This document shows positions 1-10,047 of a DNA stretch of 64,000 nucleotides, in pieces (positions within the stretch are counted from its first letter, which is position 1; each line of letters opens with the position of its first letter). Under the pieces are notes generated by a model. It searched no databases and was not told the origin of the DNA. It saw nothing but the letters and a program-made list of their open reading frames with translations. Position numbers and translations under genes: made by a program. Location of the stretch: NCBI GenBank assembly GCA_937992195.1, contig CALKKV010000007.1, forward strand, positions 85,581 through 149,580, read 5' to 3'. The DNA is from an uncultured Gammaproteobacteria bacterium (lineage in GTDB: Bacteria; Pseudomonadota; Gammaproteobacteria; Arenicellales; Poriferihabitantaceae).

Positions 1-1164
1 TCAGTGTACCAGCGGAATTTTGCTGTAATACCCCAGCAAAGTGGTGAACTGCTTATTCCAGCGCTACAATTTGAGGGGCTGGTTGATGATCCCGGAAGTT
101 CCTCGTCAGGAATTTTCAACCCCTTGTTTAGTCAAGGTCGCCGTATTTCTGCAAGCACTAAGGCAACTAAAGTGAAAGTAAAACCACCGGCAGCTGACTT
201 TCGCGGTAAAACATGGCTGCCTTCTGACCAAGTCACGATTAAAGAAGAGTTAACTGATGATATAGAGCTCGTTGTTGGTCAGCCGATAACCCGTAAGATA
301 CGATTAACCGGAGTCAATGTTACCGCAGAGCAATTACCTGAGCCAGAGATTGAGGAAGTTGCCGGGATAAAAAGCTATCCAGATCAAAGCCGGCTCGTAA
401 CCGAAGACAGCAAAACAGGAGTTGTTGGTTCTCTGTCAATTGATATTGCAATGATCGGATCTACTCCAGGTGAGGTGACACTACCTGAAATTTCTGTACC
501 ATGGTGGAATACTGTAACCGATCAAATGGAAACGGCAGTTTTGCCCTCACGAGTGGTGCGAGTGTTAGGAGGTGCTTTAGACGATGATAAAACTGTTCAG
601 AATAATCTTGTCGAAGAAAACAATGTTGCTCAGAGTGAACAGACAGTGATTGCAGAATTTGCTGAGTCTGGCGACAGAAGTCTTGCGGAGCCTCAAATAT
701 GGAAGTGGCTAGCGATGCTGATGGCTGGATTATGGTTCGTTACCCTGGGGCTGCTGATCTGGTTTTATCGTAATCCGGAACGCCAATCTCAAGCCAAAGA
801 ACCGGAGCGGCGAACACCTGATTTAGCTGTGTATTATGAACGTATCCAAGAGGCCTGTAGAAAGGATGATCCTGTAGCGGCGCGAAGTACATTGCTCGAT
901 TGGGGTAGAAACCGGTTTGGAAAACCCGTGTCGCTGCAACAAATTGGGGAACTGGTTGAGGCGAAAGAAGAGAAGGCCATCGCTTTTCAAGAAGAGCTGG
1001 AGTTACTGGATAAAGTCTTATTCTCAACGAGCTCGACCAGCGGTTGGAGAGGGGGCGAAATGTGGCGATTGTTTGAATTTGTCAGCGCTGAATCTGTTTC
1101 CGGAAGAGAACAAGCCAGCACGAAACTACCCCCTCTTTATCCTCTCGCATCATTAGCCAAATGA
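1..1164 (+). CDS. BatD-like (oxygen tolerance) membrane protein, 5' truncated
   Basis: This is the C-terminal part of a BatD-like protein; the reading frame is open at base 1, so the true start lies before the window. About 220 residues of extracytoplasmic beta-rich sequence are followed by one clear membrane segment at roughly residues 235-257 (LAMLMAGLWFVTLGLLIWFY) and a cytoplasmic helical tail of about 130 residues. BatD proteins normally sit beside BatA/B/C von Willebrand-type proteins in the MoxR-Bat aerotolerance cluster, so those genes would be expected just upstream. The family assignment rests on this architecture and on sequence style; the molecular role of BatD is not settled. The next gene is unrelated and 71 bases away. 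Confidence 0.65.
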   Translation, partial: SVYQRNFAVIPQQSGELLIPALQFEGLVDDPGSSSSGIFNPLFSQGRRISASTKATKVKVKPPAADFRGKTWLPSDQVTIKEELTDDIELVVGQPITRKIRLTGVNVTAEQLPEPEIEEVAGIKSYPDQSRLVTEDSKTGVVGSLSIDIAMIGSTPGEVTLPEISVPWWNTVTDQMETAVLPSRVVRVLGGALDDDKTVQNNLVEENNVAQSEQTVIAEFAESGDRSLAEPQIWKWLAMLMAGLWFVTLGLLIWFYRNPERQSQAKEPERRTPDLAVYYERIQEACRKDDPVAARSTLLDWGRNRFGKPVSLQQIGELVEAKEEKAIAFQEELELLDKVLFSTSSTSGWRGGEMWRLFEFVSAESVSGREQASTKLPPLYPLASLAK

Positions 1165-1235
1165 GATGCTTTCCTCTGGTCTGGTTATGACATACTCTCG
1201 CGTTTTTCTATCCAGCTTTACATTTAGGTGATTCA

Positions 1236-1556
1236 ATGCCAATTATTACTTATGTGCTACATGACGGCACACAACATGCAATCGACGCTCCGATAGGGGA
1301 CAGCGTTATGTTGGTTGCACTGAGAAACGATTTTGAAGGAATTCTCGCAGAATGTGGCGGCGCATGTAGCTGCGCAACCTGTCATGTGCATGTTGCCCCG
1401 GAATGGGTTGAAAAACTGCCGCCTATGGACGATCTCGAACAGGAGATGCTCGACTTTGCCGAGAATGTAGACGACACCAGCCGTTTAAGTTGTCAGCTGA
1501 AGATTACGCAAGAGATGGATGGGCTGGTCGTAAATGTGCCGGAATCACAATATTAG
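1236..1556 (+). CDS. 2Fe-2S ferredoxin, adrenodoxin/ISC type
   Basis: A 106-residue soluble electron-transfer protein. The cluster ligands are visible as C40, C46 and C49 (spacing C-x5-C-x2-C, with a further Cys at 44) and C86 near the C terminus, the arrangement of adrenodoxin-type and rhodocoxin/putidaredoxin-type ferredoxins. Such proteins usually pass electrons from an NAD(P)H reductase to a cytochrome P450 or a Rieske oxygenase. No P450 or reductase is visible in this window, so the partner is unknown. The start ATG follows a possible ribosome binding site, AGGTGA, 6 bases upstream. Only 12 bases separate its stop from the next gene, so it may be cotranscribed with the acetoacetate genes, although no functional link is obvious. 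Confidence 0.85.
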   Translation: MPIITYVLHDGTQHAIDAPIGDSVMLVALRNDFEGILAECGGACSCATCHVHVAPEWVEKLPPMDDLEQEMLDFAENVDDTSRLSCQLKITQEMDGLVVNVPESQY

Positions 1557-1568
1557 ATATCAGATTTC

Positions 1569-3548
<1,980 letters not shown>

Positions 3549-3570
3549 TTAACCGAAAAGAACCAATATT

Positions 3571-4755
3571 ATGAGCAACGAAGTCCATGTAGTAAGCGGA
3601 GTCAGAACAGCAGTAGGCGATTTTGGCGGCAGTTTAAAAGATTTTCGGCCTGGCGACCTTGGCGCTGCAGTGGTGCGAGAAGCAGTCAGTCGTTCCGGCG
3701 TAAAGGCGGAATCGATTGGTCACTGTGTAATTGGTAATGTGATCCATACTGAAGCACAGGATATGTATATGTCCCGTGTTGCTGCGTTAGGTGGAGGCTT
3801 GCATCATCGAACGCCGGCGGTTACCGTGAACCGACTGTGTGGTAGCGGACTGCAAGCGGTAATTACAGCTGCGCAGCAAATCCAACTTGGCATGTGCGAT
3901 GCGGCGGTTGCCGGTGGGGTTGAATCAATGAGCCGCGCAAGCTATATCGCAACCGGCGCTCGATTTGGAAATCGCATGGGGGATGCAAAGATGATCGATA
4001 TGATGCTGGCGGCATTGCATTGTCCAATTGAGAAGTATCATATGGGCGTGACCGCTGAGAACGTTGCTGAAAAATGGGAAGTGTCTCGAGAAGATCAGGA
4101 CGCTCTGGCACTATTGAGTCATCAGCGTGCGCAGCATGCCATTGAGAATGGCTACTTTAAAAAGCAAATTCTTCCTCTAGAAATTAAGTCCAGAAAGGGG
4201 AGTGTGGTGTTTGAGCAAGATGAACACGTTCGAATGAATACGTCTCTTGCTGATATGCAGAAGTTAAGAACCGTGTTTAAGGAAGACGGTACGGTGACAG
4301 CAGGGAACGCTTCGGGGATTAATGATGGTGCTGCAGCATTGGTACTTATGGATGGTAAGCGCTGTGAAAAAGAAGGCGTGCATTCGCGAGCGCGTTTGGT
4401 GAAGTATGCTTTTGCCGGTGTAGAGCCGAAATATATGGGTATCGGACCTGTGCCAGCTGTACATAATTTATTAGCGGACACTGATATCTCGGTAAAGGAT
4501 ATTGACGTTTGGGAAGTCAATGAAGCATTTGCTGCGCAGGCAATTGCGGTCCAAAGAGACCTCGATATCCCGGCTGAAAAACTGAACCCTAACGGCAGCG
4601 GTATTTCTCTGGGTCACCCCGTGGGCGCCACTGGCGCAATCATTACAGAAAAGGCGTTGTCCGAACTGGAAAGAACCGGTGGCAAGCTTGCCGTTGTGAC
4701 AATGTGCATTGGAGGCGGTCAGGGGATTGCTGCTTTATTTGAAAGAACAACTTAA
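3571..4755 (+). CDS. acetyl-CoA acetyltransferase (thiolase)
   Basis: A 394-residue type II thiolase that condenses two acetyl-CoA or, in this context more likely, splits acetoacetyl-CoA. The nucleophilic Cys is C90 in VNRLCGSGLQA. The downstream catalytic motifs NPNGSGISLGHPVGATGA (His) and TMCIGGGQG (second Cys) are intact, so the enzyme should be active. It sits between acetoacetyl-CoA synthetase and a CaiB-type transferase with short gaps on either side (22 and 15 bases), consistent with one transcript. PhaA/AtoB and BktB types cannot be separated by reading alone, and chain-length preference is unknown. Confidence 0.93.
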   Translation: MSNEVHVVSGVRTAVGDFGGSLKDFRPGDLGAAVVREAVSRSGVKAESIGHCVIGNVIHTEAQDMYMSRVAALGGGLHHRTPAVTVNRLCGSGLQAVITAAQQIQLGMCDAAVAGGVESMSRASYIATGARFGNRMGDAKMIDMMLAALHCPIEKYHMGVTAENVAEKWEVSREDQDALALLSHQRAQHAIENGYFKKQILPLEIKSRKGSVVFEQDEHVRMNTSLADMQKLRTVFKEDGTVTAGNASGINDGAAALVLMDGKRCEKEGVHSRARLVKYAFAGVEPKYMGIGPVPAVHNLLADTDISVKDIDVWEVNEAFAAQAIAVQRDLDIPAEKLNPNGSGISLGHPVGATGAIITEKALSELERTGGKLAVVTMCIGGGQGIAALFERTT

Positions 4756-4770
4756 CAAGACCCTGAACTG

Positions 4771-5997
4771 ATGCCAGGTTCTCTGCAAGGAATTCGCGTT
4801 GTAGATATGACCCGCATTCTAGCGGGGCCTTGGTGCACGCAAATTCTCGGAGACCTGGGTGCAGAGGTAATCAAAATAGAACATCCTGAGCGCGGTGATG
4901 ACACGCGTCAGTGGGGTCCGCCTTGGCTGAAAGATAAACACGGTAACGCCACCGGTGAATCTTCGTATTATCTCTCGGCAAATCGCAATAAGCACTCCGT
5001 CGCAATAGACATCAAAACATCCGAAGGCTGTGACATGGTGAAGCAGCTTGTAGCGCAAAGCGATATCTTTATCGAGAATTTTAAGGTGGGCGGGTTGGTT
5101 CAGTACGGATTGGATTACGAATCACTAAAAAATATTAATCCGCGATTGATTTATCTCTCTATTACCGGTTTTGGGCAGACCGGTCCAATGGCTAAGCAGC
5201 CTGGTTATGATTATTTGATACAAGGTTTAGGTGGGCTCATGAGTATTACTGGTTTGCCTGATGATGCGCCTGGTGGAGGGCCGCAACGGGTGGGTGTAGC
5301 CATCACTGATATCACAACAGGTCTTTACGCTACCATTGGATTGCTATCTTCACTATACGAGAGAAATACGACTGGAAAGGGACAGTATATCGATCTGGCA
5401 TTGCTGGATACCTTGACTGGCTGGCTGGCAAATCAGGCGTCCAGCTTTCTCACTGGGGATAAAGTCCCGGAACGCACTGGCAATTGGCATCCGAATTTGG
5501 CGCCTTATCAGCCGTTTAAAACTAAAAATGGCAACATGATTTTAGCCGTTGGCAATGACTCGCAGTTTAAAAATCTTTGCGAAATCATAGGTCTGTCTGA
5601 GATTGCTACAGATAAGCGTTTTATCACTAATCCTGACCGCAACACCAACCGTGCGGAACTTGAAGTGATATTGCAGACCCAGTTTAGTTCGCAGTCGACT
5701 GGTTATTGGTTAGATCTGTTGCCTAAGAATGGCGTGCCAGCGTCGGCCATTAACACAATTGAAGAAACATTTGATATGCCGCAGATTCGGTCACGCGAGA
5801 TGGTGATCGAAATGAATCATCCTCTATCAGGCAAAGTGAAAGGGGTGGCGAATCCATTGAAATTTTCAGAAACAGAAGTGCGGTATAGAAAACCCGCGCC
5901 AATGCATGGCGAAGACACTAAACAAATTCTCAAGGAAGTGCTGGGAATCGATGAAGTGTCACAGGAAATACTCAGACAGAAAGGGGTTATTCGATGA
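4771..5997 (+). CDS. CaiB/BaiF-type (class III) CoA-transferase
   Basis: A 408-residue family III CoA-transferase, moving CoA between carboxylic acids. It opens with the family signature GIRVVDMTRILAGPWCTQILGDLGAEVIKIE. The conserved Asp that forms the acyl-anhydride intermediate is D180 in GVAITDITTGLYA. It has full family length and no visible damage. Position just after the thiolase and before a VOC protein suggests that it activates a carboxylate feeding the acetyl-CoA route, for example with succinyl-CoA or acetyl-CoA as donor. Substrates in this family cannot be predicted from sequence. A glutaryl-CoA or succinate-hydroxymethylglutarate transferase-like role is possible. Confidence 0.88.
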   Translation: MPGSLQGIRVVDMTRILAGPWCTQILGDLGAEVIKIEHPERGDDTRQWGPPWLKDKHGNATGESSYYLSANRNKHSVAIDIKTSEGCDMVKQLVAQSDIFIENFKVGGLVQYGLDYESLKNINPRLIYLSITGFGQTGPMAKQPGYDYLIQGLGGLMSITGLPDDAPGGGPQRVGVAITDITTGLYATIGLLSSLYERNTTGKGQYIDLALLDTLTGWLANQASSFLTGDKVPERTGNWHPNLAPYQPFKTKNGNMILAVGNDSQFKNLCEIIGLSEIATDKRFITNPDRNTNRAELEVILQTQFSSQSTGYWLDLLPKNGVPASAINTIEETFDMPQIRSREMVIEMNHPLSGKVKGVANPLKFSETEVRYRKPAPMHGEDTKQILKEVLGIDEVSQEILRQKGVIR

Positions 5998-6047
5998 GCT
6001 TCACAAATACAGTAAGATGTATCAACCTGAAGCACGAACTATGAAGT

Positions 6048-6428
6048 ATGAAACTCGACCACATAAATATTAGCTCTCCCTACGAACTGCTTGTTGAGGT
6101 GAGGGAGTTTTACTGCGACATACTTGGGTTGGTCGAAGGGTATCGTCCGGAATTCGAAAAGCGCGGATTTTGGTTATATGCCAACGATCAGGCTTTGATT
6201 CATTTATTTGAAAGTGCGTCTCACACTTCTACAGAGAACTTTGGGTATCTTGATCATGTCGCTTTTAGTCATACAGGCATTAATGATTTCATTAAGGGGT
6301 TGCAGTCTTCAGAAGTGGCATTTCGTACATCTTATATTTCCGACCTTGATCTAACCCAAGTTTTTTTATACGACCCTGCCGGAGTTAAGCTCGAAGTCAA
6401 TTTTTATGGTGAAAAGTTAAGCCGATAG
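6048..6428 (+). CDS. VOC (glyoxalase/dioxygenase fold) protein
   Basis: A 126-residue single-domain vicinal-oxygen-chelate protein. Candidate metal ligands are the His of KLDHINI near the N terminus, H49 in ALIHLFE, the His of LDHVAF and the Glu of KLEVNF at the end, as in glyoxalase I-like and methylmalonyl-CoA epimerase-like proteins. The start ATG lies 50 bases after the CoA-transferase, and the gene probably ends that transcription unit because the next gene converges from the other strand. Its reaction is unknown; a lyase or epimerase acting on an acyl-CoA or related metabolite is a guess from context only. Confidence 0.8.
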   Translation: MKLDHINISSPYELLVEVREFYCDILGLVEGYRPEFEKRGFWLYANDQALIHLFESASHTSTENFGYLDHVAFSHTGINDFIKGLQSSEVAFRTSYISDLDLTQVFLYDPAGVKLEVNFYGEKLSR

Positions 6429-6473
6429 CACTGGTTCGAATAGATTTACTCAATGGTTGTGTCATGCAGTAAG

Positions 6474-7502
6474 TTACTTGCCTTCAAATCCAGTTAATAC
6501 ATTTACCGTGTTCACTCCGATTTCTTTCACCGCGTAACCGCCTTCCATTACAAACAGGGTCGGTTTGTTTAAACAAGCGATAGTCGCACCATATCGTTTG
6601 AAGTCATCGCTTGTGAGTTTAAAGAAGGAAATCGGGTCGCGTTCAAAAGTATCGACACCGAGAGAAACAACAACTGCGTCCGGTGCATATTCTGCAATTT
6701 TTCCACAAGCGTCCTGTAACGCCTGCCCCCAAGTGTCAAAATTTGTATTTGGTAGCATTGGGTAGTTGTGGTTGAATCCTTCTCCCGCATCCACCCCGCG
6801 TTCGTCTTGGTAACCTAGAAAATGTGGGAATGCATGCCGCGGGTCACCGTGTAATGATAAAAACATCACGTCGTTTCTGCCATAGAAAATCGCTTGGGTG
6901 CCGTTACCGTGGTGGAAGTCTACGTCCAGTATTGCGACTCGTTGCGCACCCTGGTCGAGAAACGCCTGCGCCGTCACTGCAGCATTGTTAATAAAACAAT
7001 AACCGCCATAGAGATCTCCAGCCGCGTGATGGCCGGGTGGTCTGCACAATGCAAATGCGGATTCGGCACCGTTTTGGATTAGTGATTGTGCGGTTAAGGC
7101 GACATTTGCACTAGATACCGCAGCAGGCCAGGTGCCTTCGCTAATGGAAGTTTCCATTGCCATTGCGTAGTAACCCATTTTTCCCTCTATATGATTTGGG
7201 ACTCGCTGCTGCATTCCACGCGCCGGGAAGACAGTGGGAATTGCTTCACCTTTATATCCCTCAGCCTTCCATTCACTCCAGCAGCCTTGAAGGAAATCGA
7301 CAAATTCCCGGTCGTGAATGCGGTATATCGATTCAAGGCTAAAGTCGTCGGGCGACAGCACCTCGCCTAGACTTTCTTGATCGATCTGATTTAGCACATA
7401 TTCCATGCGCTCTGGACATTCAAATGGCGGAACCAGTTCACCACCGAAGAGTTCAGTTTTAGCATTTCGCAGGAGGTGGTCAGGGCTATAGACTGTTTTC
7501 AT
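6474..7502 (-). CDS. acetylpolyamine amidohydrolase (class II histone-deacetylase family)
   Basis: A 342-residue zinc deacetylase that removes acetyl groups from acetylated polyamines such as acetylputrescine or acetylcadaverine. The start (MKTVYSPDH, then KTELFGGELVPPFE) and length match the Pseudomonas acetylpolyamine amidohydrolases closely. Catalytic H158/H159 (RPPGHHA), zinc ligands D195 and H197 (LDVDFHHGNG), the later Asp (LGVDTFERDP) and the active-site Tyr (MEGGYAV) are all present, so it should be active. AcuC-type or histone-like deacetylases are less likely. It has 114 bases between it and the upstream gene on the same strand. Polyamine relevance fits with the PotFGHI-type importer at 16-20 kb, though the two are separate units. 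Confidence 0.88.
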   Translation of the reverse strand: MKTVYSPDHLLRNAKTELFGGELVPPFECPERMEYVLNQIDQESLGEVLSPDDFSLESIYRIHDREFVDFLQGCWSEWKAEGYKGEAIPTVFPARGMQQRVPNHIEGKMGYYAMAMETSISEGTWPAAVSSANVALTAQSLIQNGAESAFALCRPPGHHAAGDLYGGYCFINNAAVTAQAFLDQGAQRVAILDVDFHHGNGTQAIFYGRNDVMFLSLHGDPRHAFPHFLGYQDERGVDAGEGFNHNYPMLPNTNFDTWGQALQDACGKIAEYAPDAVVVSLGVDTFERDPISFFKLTSDDFKRYGATIACLNKPTLFVMEGGYAVKEIGVNTVNVLTGFEGK

Positions 7503-7616
7503 AGTTGTTTAAACTTTTTAGGCGCGCGATTTCAGGTTTGAAGACAAGTGACTTATGTTAACCAAATCTTCAGGGAATGTATGACTTACTTTTGATATTG
7601 TTAACCGATTGCTTGA

Positions 7617-8177
7617 TTACTGAGAAATAATTTCCCATATTTCAGGGCGATGACTCATAATTTCCTTATCGTTCAGACCTTCAAGAGAATGCGGGAATTT
7701 AATCCACTTGTCTGTTTCGTGGAGAAAGTAGTCAGGTGCCTTTCCCGTTAAATTTCGCGAAGGTTTGTAGTAGGGTACAGCGATTCGAATATCGTTTGGC
7801 GCGTTTTGCCGGGTGCGGCGATCTAATTTTTCAACAATACCTTTTATTGTTCTACCAGTATCATACACGTCGTCTACGATTAGAAGATTATCAGTGGAGT
7901 TAACCCTGTCGATCAGATAACGCAATCCATGAATCTTGACCTTTGCCAGCTGTTGATCAATTCCATCGTTATATGAGGCTGTTCGAATAGGAATGTGGTC
8001 AGCTGAAATGCCGGCAATCTGTAATATTTCCTGAACGGCAATTCCGATTGGTGCACCGCCGCGCCAAACAGCAACAATGTAGTCAGGCTTAAATCCACTA
8101 TTTACCACTAACGCGCCAAGTTTAAACGCATCGGCAAGTAGCTGATTCGCATCGAGATAGAGCTTCTCGGTCATCAT
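7617..8177 (-). CDS. phosphoribosyltransferase with intact PRPP motif
   Basis: A 186-residue type I phosphoribosyltransferase, of the purine/hypoxanthine-like group. The PRPP-binding motif reads LIVDDVYDTGRT, with D102 and D103 and the catalytic loop D106-T107-G108-R109-T110 intact. An early VWRGGAPIGIAVQE segment forms the PPi loop region. The base substrate is not predictable. It is transcribed divergently from a clear paralogue, with only 42 bases between the two start codons. The two proteins align over nearly their whole length, but this copy alone keeps the canonical motif. Two adjacent ATG codons (8177 and 8174) are possible starts, and neither has a good ribosome binding site. Confidence 0.85.
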   Translation of the reverse strand: MMTEKLYLDANQLLADAFKLGALVVNSGFKPDYIVAVWRGGAPIGIAVQEILQIAGISADHIPIRTASYNDGIDQQLAKVKIHGLRYLIDRVNSTDNLLIVDDVYDTGRTIKGIVEKLDRRTRQNAPNDIRIAVPYYKPSRNLTGKAPDYFLHETDKWIKFPHSLEGLNDKEIMSHRPEIWEIISQ

Positions 8178-8202
8178 AGTCTAAGGATACGGCTTCGGTA
8201 CA

Positions 8203-8211
8203 TGATACAAT
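8203..8211 (+). promoter_or_regulatory. possible extended -10 element for the divergent phosphoribosyltransferase
   Basis: TGATACAAT gives a TGN extension and a 5-of-6 match to TATAAT inside the 42-base divergent gap. A start site about 7 bases downstream would fall 1-2 bases before the ATG at 8220 and give a leaderless or near-leaderless mRNA, in keeping with the absence of a ribosome binding site. No good -35 box was seen. Confidence 0.3.
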
Positions 8212-8219
8212 TTTAAACC

Positions 8220-8810
8220 ATGACAGGCCCTACTTTAAAACCCAGAATTTACGTAGAAGAGCAGAGTTTGATGCTCGATAGTTTCCGCCTCGGTAAGCAA
8301 ATTCATGAAAGAGGATACCATCCTGATTTTATTGTGGGTATCTGGCGTGGAGGCAGTTCAGTGGGGATCGTTGTGCAAGAGTGCCTGCAATACTTAGGGG
8401 TGCAATCTGACCATTTCTCAATTCGTACTTCTTATAGCGGTTTACAGGACTATGACAGTATGGTTTCAGATATTAATCAAATTGGCGTTTATGGAGTCGA
8501 GTACTTGATTGATCGACTGGATGCGGACCATAAACTTCTGTTGGTTGACGATGTTTATAGCAGCGGATTTAGCGTTCAAGCAGTCATAGAAAAACTTCGA
8601 CGCAAGACCAGACTCAATATGCCTAAAGATGTTAAAACTGCTTCGGTGTGGTATCGGCCGATAGCTGAGCGACCGCAGCCAGACTTTTTCGTTAATAAGA
8701 CGGATTGTTGGCTGGTGTTACCGTATGAGTTAAGCGGCTTGTCAAAACGAGAAATTGATGAAAATAAACCTGATGCCTCTGCAGCAATTGCAACAATGCA
8801 CGTACACTGA
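8220..8810 (+). CDS. phosphoribosyltransferase paralogue lacking the catalytic Asp
   Basis: A 196-residue protein clearly related to the divergently encoded phosphoribosyltransferase at 7617-8177: both share FIVGIWRGG-type and YLIDR segments and a similar C-terminal lobe (PDFFVNKTDCW here, PDYFLHETDKW there). The PRPP loop is altered. The acidic pair D110-D111 remains, but the normal D-T-G-x-T is S114-S115-G116-F117-S118, so the Asp that acts as general base in hypoxanthine-type enzymes is missing. PRPP may still bind, but normal transferase activity is doubtful. It may be a regulator, a subunit of a heteromer with its neighbour, or an enzyme of altered chemistry. The ArgE-like gene follows directly. 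Confidence 0.82.
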   Translation: MTGPTLKPRIYVEEQSLMLDSFRLGKQIHERGYHPDFIVGIWRGGSSVGIVVQECLQYLGVQSDHFSIRTSYSGLQDYDSMVSDINQIGVYGVEYLIDRLDADHKLLLVDDVYSSGFSVQAVIEKLRRKTRLNMPKDVKTASVWYRPIAERPQPDFFVNKTDCWLVLPYELSGLSKREIDENKPDASAAIATMHVH

Positions 8811-8855
8811 ATGCCGGGTAGTGATTGTGCCCAAGGCAGCGCAAAAACTGGATTA

Positions 8856-10016
8856 ATGAGTTATACCTCGACTGAAAAAATTCTTGAAAAACTTATCAGC
8901 TTTCCGACCGTTAGCAGGGACAGCAATCTTGAGTTGATTGCCTATATTGAAAGGTATCTGTCTGATCTGGGGATTTCATCGATTTTGACCAAGAATGATG
9001 AAAATACGAAAGCTAATCTCTATGCCAAACTTGGCCCTGACATCTCAGGCGGGGTGATGCTTTCTGGGCATACGGATGTAGTACCAATTGATGGCCAAAA
9101 CTGGAACGTCGAGCCATTTTCTATGTCTTTAGCTGAGCGAAAACTGTTCGGACGGGGCACAACAGATATGAAAGGATTCATTGCCAGTGTACTGGCAATG
9201 CTTCCAAAAGCGGCGTCAGCTTCACTTACCCAACCTATTCATCTTGCGTTTTCATATGACGAAGAAATTGGATGTGTTGGGGTAAAACGCATGATCGATA
9301 TGCTGCAATCTGCAGAGGATCGGCCTGCGTTTTGTATTGTCGGTGAGCCAACTGAAATGAAGGTTGGGATTGGTCATAAGGGTAAGGTTGGTGCTATTTG
9401 TCGCTGTCATGGGGTAGAGGCACATTCGGCGTTAGCGGATAAAGGTCTAAACGCTATTTACCTCGCGACAGAAATGATTGAAGCAATACGTGAAATACAG
9501 GAGGAGGTAAAACAGCAAAGTGAGCATGATTTTCAGTATAGCGTCCCATACAGCACGTTGCATGTTGGTACTATTGAAGGTGGGACGGCGCTAAATATTG
9601 TTCCAAAAGATTGTCATTTTAAGTTTGAAATTCGCAATACCAGTATTGACGACCCGCAGTCTATTCTTGACAAGGTAGTGCAAGCGGCAAGAAAAGTCAC
9701 CGAAGATTATAAAAAAGATTTTCCAAATGCTGATGTTGATATAGAAGTATTTAACCAGTATCCAGCGCTGGATACGTCTGCAGAAGAAAAGGTTGTGATC
9801 CTAGTTCAGGATCTAATGGAGACAGACGAATTCATCAAACTTGCGTTTGGCACTGAGGGCGGGCTTTTCCAAGAGAAACTTAATATTCCCACGGTCATAT
9901 GTGGTCCGGGGTCAATGGATCAGGGGCATAAACCTGATGAGTATATTCATCGTTCGGAACTTGCGCGATGCGATCATTTTCTTGAGAAACTGCTCAGTAA
10001 AATCTCCAAACCATAA
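8856..10016 (+). CDS. argE: ArgE-like acetylornithine deacetylase (M20 metallopeptidase family)
   Basis: A cytoplasmic dizinc amidohydrolase of 386 residues that hydrolyses N-acetylornithine to ornithine and acetate, or a related N-acyl amino acid. Zinc-site residues are visible as H72 and D74 (SGHTDVVP), D104 (GRGTTDMKG), E136/E137 (YDEEIG), E164 (VGEPTEM) and a late His in DQGHKPDEY. A longer frame begins at 8811, but MSYTSTEKILEKL is where family members normally begin, so 8856 is preferred; neither start has a strong ribosome binding site. Its proximity to the phosphoribosyltransferase pair is not explained. A deacylase for another N-acyl substrate is possible, given the acetylpolyamine hydrolase nearby. 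Confidence 0.87.
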   Translation: MSYTSTEKILEKLISFPTVSRDSNLELIAYIERYLSDLGISSILTKNDENTKANLYAKLGPDISGGVMLSGHTDVVPIDGQNWNVEPFSMSLAERKLFGRGTTDMKGFIASVLAMLPKAASASLTQPIHLAFSYDEEIGCVGVKRMIDMLQSAEDRPAFCIVGEPTEMKVGIGHKGKVGAICRCHGVEAHSALADKGLNAIYLATEMIEAIREIQEEVKQQSEHDFQYSVPYSTLHVGTIEGGTALNIVPKDCHFKFEIRNTSIDDPQSILDKVVQAARKVTEDYKKDFPNADVDIEVFNQYPALDTSAEEKVVILVQDLMETDEFIKLAFGTEGGLFQEKLNIPTVICGPGSMDQGHKPDEYIHRSELARCDHFLEKLLSKISKP

Positions 10017-10047
10017 AACCAAAAAAGAGTTTAGGAGGGTCAAAGAC

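Noticed and set aside
8811..8855. 15-codon N-terminal extension of ArgE
   Set aside because: Does not resemble the family start and has no ribosome binding site; MSYTSTEKIL at 8856 fits better.
9841..10047. Upstream extension of the DUF3592 reading frame inside argE
   Set aside because: It overlaps argE in another frame, and a strong AGGAGGG site supports GTG 10048 as start.
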